Assembly (NCBI GenBank): GCA_020846515.1
Contig: JADLDX010000883.1
Location: 1 to 9,046, forward strand
DNA length: 9,046 nucleotides
Direction of reading: 5' to 3'
Source: Pirellulaceae bacterium
GTDB taxonomy: Bacteria > Planctomycetota > Planctomycetia > Pirellulales > Pirellulaceae
Both the position numbers and the translations under genes were made by a program. Shown piece by piece: positions 1 to 6,700 of the stretch; within the stretch, counting starts at the first letter, position 1; each line of letters opens with the position of its first letter. Under the pieces are notes generated by a model. The model did not search any database. It saw only the letters and a program-made list of their open reading frames with translations, and was not told where the DNA came from.

Positions 1-14
1 CGAGGACTGAATCG

Positions 15-161
15 GAAAAGGGGTCAGGTCTCATTTACCGGCCGTAAACGAGAAGATGTGTACAGGTCCAGACTAGCCCGAGTTGATCTGCGATGCACTT
101 GATCTTTACCAGCCAGGAGTTGACGCTCGCTGAATCACGAAAATGAGACCTGACCCCATTT
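15..161. repeat. MITE-like palindromic repeat, copy 1 (GGGGTCAGGTCTC family)
   Basis: The left terminus (15-36) reads GGGGTCAGGTCTCATTT after GAAA. The right terminus (141-157) is its inverted complement, AAATGAGACCTGACCCC. The interior (37-140) matches copy 2 at 2032-2200 almost base for base, with about four substitutions and one 21-bp deletion. The outer right edge has drifted: CCCCATTTA here, CCCCTTTTC in copy 2. No transposase is encoded and no target-site duplication is visible. The sequence shows inverted termini and at least two near-identical copies. From general knowledge, short palindromic units of this kind are often mobilised in trans by REP-associated (IS200-like) tyrosine transposases. 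That origin is inference here. Confidence 0.85.
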
Positions 162-180
162 ATTCATTTCTGTATGATGA

Positions 181-361
181 CCGACTTGTGTGCCGAGCAA
201 ACAGGTCTCGCTGGCAACGACAAGCAATTTCGTGAGAGACTACCGGACGTCGTCACCATGCAGTGGACCCCGAAGAGCTTCACGATGTCGCTGACGAGCA
301 ACTCGAGATCGTTAAAGAGCTTTCGACTAAGCTCCAACTGATAGGGAAACCGCAACCATGA
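181..361 (+). pseudogene. Decayed sulfatase remnant (iduronate-2-sulfatase-like), internally deleted and frameshifted
   Basis: Three short pieces of a sulfatase appear in successive frames. From 181, frame 1 gives PTCVPSKQ, resembling the CxPSR formylglycine active-site motif. From about 201, frame 3 gives TGLAGNDKQFRERLPDVVTM, resembling the segment after that site in iduronate-2-sulfatase-like enzymes ('..TG...FR..LPDVVT(L/M)PQ'). From 257, frame 2 gives HAVDPEELHDVADEQ and on to ...KELSTKLQLIGKPQP, the typical sulfatase C-terminus ('YD...DP.E..NVA'), ending at TGA 359-361. The usual ~1.4-kb gene is reduced to ~180 bp, so most of the catalytic domain is missing and no active enzyme is possible. 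The stop overlaps the ATG of the next gene by ATGA, suggesting the two were once a translationally coupled operon. The C-terminal match is the strongest part. The family call is by eye. Confidence 0.5.
343..348 (+). promoter_or_regulatory. Shine-Dalgarno-like site for the beta-helix gene
   Basis: AGGGAA lies nine bases before the ATG at 358, inside the tail of the sulfatase remnant. This supports the 358 start over any later methionine and leaves a complete signal peptide. Confidence 0.45.
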
Positions 362-2028
362 AAGCCATTTGCTTTTATTCATTGATGCACTTGTTCGCGT
401 TCAGCTTTACGCTGCTTGATGTGCCTGTATGCAGTGCAGACGACTCACATCGCATTAGAGAGTTGCTTGCAATCTCAGACTCAAGCGGTGTCGTAACCAT
501 CCCGCCGGGCGACTATATGCTCGATGGTACCCAACCGTTGGCGCTGTCTTCCAATACGACAATCATGGCTCATGGGGCCAGATTTCATTTGCCAAAAACC
601 TTGCCTGACAAGGCCAAGTTAGTTGTATTCGCAGGCCAAGATATATCCCATTTTGCCTGGCACAGCGGCGAGTTTCTGGGGCATGTTTTCGATCCGGAGA
701 TCCGTGAAAACACTTGGGAGCCCAATGCAACAGTCAACGGCATCGAGATCACGACGACTCGACCCGGCGGCACGCACGACTTGCTTTTTCGTGACGTAAA
801 AGCCAACGGTATGGCCGGAGCGGTTATCGGTGTGCATGGCTTGGCTGAGCAAGGGAGCGAAAGCGCAGTCTCCGCCTGGGCTGAGCGCGTGAGCGTCGAG
901 AATTGTACGCTGCTTCGAAGTGGCCGATTCATGTGGGACTACGGTTATCTGTGGCAACTCGTGACGTGGCCCGAAGAGTACGAACCTTGGGAGGTCGAGC
1001 GAGCGCGGCGCTATTTCCGCAATGACCGGCTACGCGAGAGTATCTCGATGAAAGCGGGTGATGATCGAGTCTGTTTCGACAATCGCGAAAACTCTTTACC
1101 TGTCAGTAAGTCGGATCAGCCCAGCGAGGCCCTGACGTTGCTCGGCGCAAATTTGCCCAAGAATGTCATGCGCGGTAAGCAATACTTCGTTGTCGAGTCC
1201 ACTTCCGACGCAATCAAGATCTCTGACCGACGCGATGGAGCTCCGATTGTTTTCGAGGGTGACAGCGGAACCGGCGCGGCGTTGGCGCACAATATTCAAG
1301 CCACCTACCTTGCAGCCTACGCACCAACTGGTGGCGGGAAGGGGAAGGGGGCTTTCGACATCACGTCCGCCAAGGACCTGCGAGTCACTGGTTGCATGCT
1401 CAGCGCGATCGGTGACACGATGCATATCCAGCGCTCGAGAAACATCGTCTTCGCCAACAACCAGATTCTCGGCAGTCGCATGGGAGCGTTCTTCCTGGCC
1501 GAGTTCTGTCAGAACGCTACCATCACCGGCAATATCGTCGATGGGACTAACGGTTCGCGAGTCGTCAGCGTCGAGAAAAGCTGTACGGATGTGACCATGA
1601 CCGGCAATACGTTTCGCAATGGTGGTCGCGGGGCATGGATCAACCAACCGGTCAACTTCATCATGGTTGGGAATCTGTTTATCAACAACACAACCAAAAA
1701 CGAACCAGACATGCGCCGCGGTCGAATCGCCTATCAAACGGCCAAGCCAGGCCAATTTCCAGAGCTGTACTTTACGCTCTATGAACCCGGTGCCAGCTAC
1801 GGCCCTGTCATCGTGCGCGACAACATATTCGTCCTGGGAGCCTCCGCACCAGAGGAAGTCGTCACGCTGGCCGCCAATGGTCAAAACATACAATTCACAG
1901 GTAACATTTTACAGGGTAAGCCCGCCAAAATTGTTGTCGATCCCACCTGCACAATGACTCGAATTGAAAACAATCCCGGCGCCGAGACTGTCACCAAGCC
2001 CGTCGATTTTAACCACGGTCGCCGATGA
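358..2028 (+). CDS. Secreted right-handed parallel beta-helix protein (pectate-lyase-like fold), 556 aa
   Basis: The product begins with a signal peptide: MK, a hydrophobic core to about residue 24, and probable cleavage after CSA (residue 27). No lipobox is seen, so it is probably released to the periplasm or outside. The next part (GVVTIPPGDYMLDG, then NTTIMAHGARF) is the usual opening of pectate-lyase-like beta-helix enzymes. Helical rungs with recurring N-x-x-TGN patterns (ITGNIV, MTGNTF, MVGNLF, VRDNIF, FTGNIL) fill residues ~325-545. Between them, residues ~266-308 (NLPKNVMRGKQYFVVES...GTGAAL) look like a small beta insert that resembles repeats of phage and adhesin proteins. Proteins of this fold cleave or bind acidic polysaccharides, but no catalytic residues can be assigned, so the substrate is unknown. 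The overlap with a sulfatase remnant fits a role in sulfated polysaccharide use. The frame is intact. The stop falls three bases before repeat copy 2, so the native C-terminus may have been altered. Confidence 0.88.
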   Translation: MKAICFYSLMHLFAFSFTLLDVPVCSADDSHRIRELLAISDSSGVVTIPPGDYMLDGTQPLALSSNTTIMAHGARFHLPKTLPDKAKLVVFAGQDISHFAWHSGEFLGHVFDPEIRENTWEPNATVNGIEITTTRPGGTHDLLFRDVKANGMAGAVIGVHGLAEQGSESAVSAWAERVSVENCTLLRSGRFMWDYGYLWQLVTWPEEYEPWEVERARRYFRNDRLRESISMKAGDDRVCFDNRENSLPVSKSDQPSEALTLLGANLPKNVMRGKQYFVVESTSDAIKISDRRDGAPIVFEGDSGTGAALAHNIQATYLAAYAPTGGGKGKGAFDITSAKDLRVTGCMLSAIGDTMHIQRSRNIVFANNQILGSRMGAFFLAEFCQNATITGNIVDGTNGSRVVSVEKSCTDVTMTGNTFRNGGRGAWINQPVNFIMVGNLFINNTTKNEPDMRRGRIAYQTAKPGQFPELYFTLYEPGASYGPVIVRDNIFVLGASAPEEVVTLAANGQNIQFTGNILQGKPAKIVVDPTCTMTRIENNPGAETVTKPVDFNHGRR

Positions 2029-2031
2029 TCG

Positions 2032-2200
2032 GAAAAGGGGTCAGGTCTCATTTACTGGCCGTAAACGAGAAGATGTGTACAGGTCCAGACTAGCCCGAGT
2101 TGATCTGCGATGCACTTGATCGTTACCAGCCAGGAGTTCACCTCGCGAAACGTCGCGTTGACGCTCGCTGGGTCACGAAAATGAGACCTGACCCCTTTTC
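2032..2200. repeat. MITE-like palindromic repeat, copy 2 (169 bp, 22-bp perfect terminal inverted repeats)
   Basis: The left arm (2032-2053) and right arm (2179-2200) are perfect 22-bp inverted complements with core GGGGTCAGGTCTCATTT. The interior matches copy 1 in the same orientation but keeps 21 bp (around 2140-2160) that copy 1 lacks. The outer bases CGGAAAAGGGG on the left are shared by all three family members in this window. The element lies between the stop of the upstream plus-strand gene and the 3' end of the minus-strand beta-helix fragment, whose last 20 codons it encodes. No transposase gene is inside. The arms are 125 bases apart, so it is a weak local terminator. Confidence 0.92.
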
Positions 2201-3571
2201 TTCAAGACTCAGTTCCTCGAGGGCTTGGTCCCTGATGTTAACTTCGTATGGCAGTGGCCCAAAGGCACGGGGTTGCTCCCCTTCACCTTCTTGAGTCGAA
2301 CGTGTGTTCATCGCATTGACCATGTTCGTCGCCTCTAAGGGGCTGACAATTCCATTTTTGTTGGCAGCGAGTTTTTCACTGGTTTGCGTCGCAGCAGCTT
2401 GTGTCGGATTCGCTTGTGTCGCTAACGCGGCTGCTAAAGGCGCGGCCAAGACATGCTCAGCTGAAAACTCCGAGGTGTTGCCGTTGGCATCTGTGGCTAG
2501 TGCAATGATCTTAGTTGAACCAACGACCAGGTTCGCGGCCGTGCCGACAAAGTTAACGAGCTTGGTGCCAATCGCTAAATCGGCGGCAGTGTAGGTGGTT
2601 CCAGCCAAGTACGCGCGTCCCTCGCCGGAACCGTCGCTTGAGTAAAACTCGATGGCCAACGGGTACGCTGAATTGGTAGTCGTTGAGTTCACTCTGAAGT
2701 TGATCCGCAAATCATTACCTATCTTCAGTGGCGATCCAACAAATGTTGGCGAGTTCTGGCCCCGGTTGGCGCCGCCATCGGCATCCCCGGCATCTTGCGG
2801 ATTGATTCCTGGAAGTGGCAGGAGGTCGATACCCAAATTCGTATTTGAAGAGAACGAGTTCCTGGTTATGCGATTGTTGATGCTGCCATCATTGACTCGG
2901 ACGCCGGTTTGATTGCCCTGAATCGTGTTGGATGGCCCAACGGTGTTGCCCGAGGCGTTACTGGTGAATTGAATACCGCTGCCTGTGTTGGGAACGGTAG
3001 TGGTTCCAATCGTGTTGAAACGGATTGTATTCAGGGTTGCGGCTGAACCCGATATGGCGATGCCCACAGGGTTGCCGGCGATCCGATTGGCGAGTCTGGA
3101 ACTGGCACCACCGATTTGATTGCCCGAGCTGAGGACAGTAATCCCTGCGATGCCGTTCCCAAGCGGTGCAGTGCCGCTAACATTGGTACCGATGTAATTC
3201 CCTGAGATCGTATGGTTATTGCTATTGAGCGCGATGTACACGCCCGACCCTGTGTTGCCTGATATCAGGTTGCGTTTCGATGTGTCGCCGCCAATAACAA
3301 CACCGTTGGCACCTGCCAGGAGAAGCACGCCAGTACCATTGCGAATGGCTTCGGTACCGCTCTTCGAAGTGCCGATTTTGTTACCGTAAACAACATTGCC
3401 TCCGACCCCGGCAAGGGAAAAGGCGATTCCAGCATTTCTGTTTCCGGACATTACATTACCACCAGCAGCATCGGTGGCTGAACCAATCCGATTGTTGGGA
3501 GCGCCTGAGACGAGCACTCCATGGCCTTGATTGGGAATCGCTGCAGTGCCTGTTGGGTTGGTACCAATCAT
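2138..3571 (-). CDS. Beta-helix repeat surface protein with degenerate dockerin-like tail; truncated fragment
   Basis: Residues 1 to ~265 are tandem right-handed beta-helix rungs with recurring NxIxGNxIGT, GVxI and NRIGG patterns, as in large CSLREA/NosD-like surface proteins. A beta-sandwich-like domain follows (~270-385), ending in the common motif ALATDANGNTSEFSAEH. Residues ~400-433 (NKNGIVSPLEATNMVNAMN, then EGEGE) resemble a planctomycetal dockerin-type repeat ('DVNxDGxVSPLDALxVIN.LN') with the calcium-binding aspartates largely lost. The ATG at 3571 is only an internal methionine: homologous repeat sequence continues in frame upstream to the hairpin at 3747 with no start codon. The last 20 residues (458-477, including KGSGLIF) are encoded by repeat copy 2, and the stop lies inside it. 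Both native ends are therefore missing. It is most likely a pseudogene fragment of a much larger exported protein, although the remaining frame is fully open. Confidence 0.72.
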   Translation of the reverse strand: MIGTNPTGTAAIPNQGHGVLVSGAPNNRIGSATDAAGGNVMSGNRNAGIAFSLAGVGGNVVYGNKIGTSKSGTEAIRNGTGVLLLAGANGVVIGGDTSKRNLISGNTGSGVYIALNSNNHTISGNYIGTNVSGTAPLGNGIAGITVLSSGNQIGGASSRLANRIAGNPVGIAISGSAATLNTIRFNTIGTTTVPNTGSGIQFTSNASGNTVGPSNTIQGNQTGVRVNDGSINNRITRNSFSSNTNLGIDLLPLPGINPQDAGDADGGANRGQNSPTFVGSPLKIGNDLRINFRVNSTTTNSAYPLAIEFYSSDGSGEGRAYLAGTTYTAADLAIGTKLVNFVGTAANLVVGSTKIIALATDANGNTSEFSAEHVLAAPLAAALATQANPTQAAATQTSEKLAANKNGIVSPLEATNMVNAMNTRSTQEGEGEQPRAFGPLPYEVNIRDQALEELSLEEKGSGLIFVTQRASTRRFAR

Positions 3572-3754
3572 ATTGCCTTCGACTGTATTGTTGAAGGCTG
3601 CACGTCCACTTAGCCTTATTCCATTTAGCCGATTGCCGGAGATAGTATTGGACTCACCTATTCCAGGGCCGCCAATCCTGTTGCCTGAGGATTCGATAAG
3701 GATACCGTCGCCATTATTGGGTACTGCTTGCGTACCAGCCGAGCGGAAAAGGGG
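3572..3754 (-). pseudogene. In-frame 5' continuation of the beta-helix fragment, no start codon
   Basis: Reading the minus strand from the hairpin gives RSAGTQAVPNNGDGILIESS, then NRIGGPGIGESNTISGN, then NNTVEGNMIGTN, which joins the 3571 methionine without a break. These are the same beta-helix rungs as in the gene body, so the coding sequence truly extended beyond 3571. No ATG or GTG occurs in this stretch. The frame is closed by a TGA (3755-3757) that belongs to the left arm of the hairpin repeat. The 5' part of the gene has therefore been removed or separated at the repeat boundary. Confidence 0.75.
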
Positions 3755-3793
3755 TCAGGTCTATTTTTGCGGAAAATAGACCTGACCCCTTTT
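3747..3793. repeat. Perfect hairpin repeat, short member of the GGGGTCAGGTCT family; probable bidirectional terminator
   Basis: Arms 3747-3767 and 3773-3793 are 21-bp perfect inverted complements around a 5-base loop (TGCGG). The outer part (AAAAGGGGTCAGGTCT) equals the termini of the two longer repeats, and the left flank CGG is also shared. Each arm lacks one base (C on the left, G on the right) relative to those termini, so pairing is kept. The arm rich in G and C ends in T runs in both directions (T6 on the plus strand, T4 on the minus strand). It begins immediately after the TGA of the delta-60 protein at 3795-3797. It would serve as a factor-independent terminator for that gene, whatever its mobile origin. 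Confidence 0.93.
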
Positions 3794-3794
3794 T

Positions 3795-6700
3795 TCATGT
3801 CACCGTTTCGCTTGGTTGTGCATCTCGCAGCCCGCGTGGCGCGACGTTGAGCTCTTGCAAGGCGTTGACAAAGAACCAATCGAGGTCATCCTCACCGAAG
3901 AAGGTGTCCACTTCGTTGTCATCGATGACTGTGGAGCCGGCAGTGAGTTTAACGCGATCGGGTCCTATTCCAAGGACGGATAGCTGATGCACGCGATTCG
4001 CATAGCTGGACGTGCTGAACCAGGCGTTGACGACTTGCCTGCCAAGATTTGATGACGTCAGGGATTCAATGACGCTGCAGAATCCTCCAATAAACAGGTC
4101 TTGGCCAGTACCTCCATACATCAAGTCACCGCCTTGGTTGCCAATCAGGATATCGTTGCCGGCTTCGCCAAAAAGCTGATCGTCTCCCAAGTTGCCGATG
4201 ATCACATCATTGCCTTCGCCGCCAAAGACTCTATCCACGGAGACACTACCATAGATGATGTCGTTACCCGCTTCTCCGTAAAGCAGCGATGGGGCTTGGG
4301 AAGCAAAAATGGTATCATTCCCCGCGCCAGCGCGCAGCGTTAATGCCCAAGTCGCTTTGGAGAAGTCGATCCGATTGTCGCTGGCTCCGCTGATGATTGT
4401 CGCTTTTTCGATTCCCTGCATAGAATAGTATTGAGGTTGATCTATGCCGACAATCAGTGTCTGACTGTCCCCAGGCCAGGCATTGTTGCTGACGGACATG
4501 TCCTGGTCGGCCTGCAACTGAATCGAATCGAGGGCGCCACCGCCGCCATCGATAACCAGGCGATCTGAGCTACCCTGATAGACCAACCTGAATGCATCGC
4601 TATTTGTTCCGCCCAGCATTTTGTCGATTCCAGCGAAACGAATGGGCGTGCGTCCGAGTGGACGAAGCGAGCCCGAGGTTGCGCTGGAAAGTATCCAATT
4701 GATGGGAACGGATTGGTTGCTCATCGATATTGTGTCGTTGCCGAAGCCACCGCGAAGGCTCAGACCAAACGTGGGTGCGTTAAACTGGTCGCTGAAAGTA
4801 AAGGTGTCATCGCCCGCGAACGAGTTCACAATCAGTGGCTGTCCGCTCGCTTGCAGAAGGCTCAACGGTATAACGATTTGCTTGGTGTCATCGCCAGTGA
4901 TTTCTGGTAAACCAATTACTGAGAATTTGACTCGGCGATCAGCTGACATGTCGGTGATGATTAACGATGTAGCAGTCGTACCGAAACGCCACTTGTCGCT
5001 GTGTTGCCACAAATCGGAAAGCTCGATTTGGCCAGCCGAATTTCGAGATACCGTTGTAGTTACCAGGGGCGTGCTGTGGGCATTGAAGCGATAAGCTACA
5101 AAATCAGTGTCTGTCGAATAGGTTTCCGTTTCAGTGATCGAGCCAGTGGCCAGCAGTTTGCCATCGGGCTGCAGAAAGATTCTGTTTATCTGTACGTTAC
5201 CAGGTGTTGAACTGGTAGCCAACCACTTGCCGCTGCCATTGAATCGTTCATCCAGCGTTCCATCGGTTCGGAAGGCCAAGACGACACTGCGATCGCCAAA
5301 GATGCCGCTCATCAAGTAGCCTTCTGGGCGCAAGATAAGTTGCATGTTGTATCCTGATCGGATCTCAGTGCGGAAATCAAAGGGAACGACCATGTTTGGT
5401 GGCGCCCATTGGAAGCTGGTGTCTCGCACACCGACTGTTGAGTATTTCTGGATCGTCATGTTGCCACCGGTTGCATAGATGCTTCCGTCGGCTCCCAGGT
5501 CTATATCCGTGACAATATCAATCGCCCCTTTCCGTTCGATGATGACGGAATTGGTGCCAAATGAAAGATCTGGTGCGCCGTTGGGCATAAATCGAGCCAG
5601 CAACGCAAAAGGCACATTTTGTCCGAAGGACAAGTGGCCACCAGCAAGAATCCGGCCATCTGGTTGCAGGAGTATCTTGGCGAACTTCGATCCGTTGGTG
5701 GCCATTTGCAGACTGCCATCGTGGCTGAACGAAGTATCCAAGGTTCCGTCAGCGTTGCAACGGAACAATGCGGCATTCCATCCAGTGCTGAACCTGTTAA
5801 CTGCCACGACCATTTTGCCATTCGGTTGAATCAGCAGGTCCGACGCGTATTCGCTGGCGCCCAAGTCGAGCATTTGATAACCGTCGACACCGAAGGTTGT
5901 ATCTAGACTGCCATTGGCATTCAGACGCAACAGAAAAACGTTTGCATCGGTGAGGTCACGTTTGCGAAAATTGGCTGCGACGATGATCTGTCCATTTCGG
6001 ACAACGTCCACCGAAGCGACTGAATCCAAAAAGTAACTTGGCAGCGGCTCCATTGTCACTTTGCCGCCTTGTCCAAAGCTTGGATCCAGGCTGCCGTTTG
6101 TCTGGTACCGCGTGATTCCCAAATTCTCTATCGTCTTACCAGCCATCAACAGCTTGCCATCAGCTTGCAACGTTGAATCCGACGAGACGTCACGACTGGG
6201 CCCAGACAACAAGTGCAGTTTCCCGCCCTGACCAAATGAAGTGTCCATCGCGCCGTTAAATAGTCCGCGATGAAACAGCATTTTCTGATCTTGCCATGAG
6301 GTGTAGTTGCCGACCATCAAGATTCCATCTTCACTTAGGACCATGCCGTGGTCAATTGGATTCCCACCAGCCAACAAGTCGCGATACGGAAAGAAGCCAA
6401 ACGTATCGTCGAGCGTGCCGTTAGGTAACACTGCGTACGTCCGGAAGCTGCTCATGGCGAAGATACGGCCATCGGTGTGGATTTTCATATCGATTACCAC
6501 AGTGGAAAAGTCGGCGACTATCTCCAGCTTGCCGTTGTCACTGAAACTAGTATCGATCGAGCCGTTCGCGTTTAGTCGAACCAAGCCCAACCATTTGGCG
6601 TCATACTCACACATCGCCACGATGCGCCCATCTGATTGAATTTCCACGGACGCTCCCCGCTCTTCCCAGAGAAAGGCAGGCGGCAATTCAAAGTCGACAG

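Noticed and set aside
164..382. 72-codon minus-strand frame next to repeat copy 1
   Set aside because: It is antisense to the sulfatase-like pieces and the signal peptide of the beta-helix gene, with no recognisable motif.
1096..1893. 265-codon open frame on the minus strand
   Set aside because: It lies wholly within the well-supported beta-helix gene on the plus strand, has no family resemblance and no ribosome site, and its composition is that of an antisense shadow.
15..3793. Repeats at 15, 2032 and 3747 considered as a CRISPR array or as a full insertion sequence
   Set aside because: Spacing is kilobases and irregular, units are palindromic with gene-length intervals, and no transposase gene is present. 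They are dispersed non-autonomous repeats.
3658..3879. 73-codon minus-strand frame crossing the hairpin, considered as a fusion of the delta-60 protein with the beta-helix fragment
   Set aside because: It is out of frame with both flanking proteins, and the two genes themselves are in different frames, so no simple read-through joins them.
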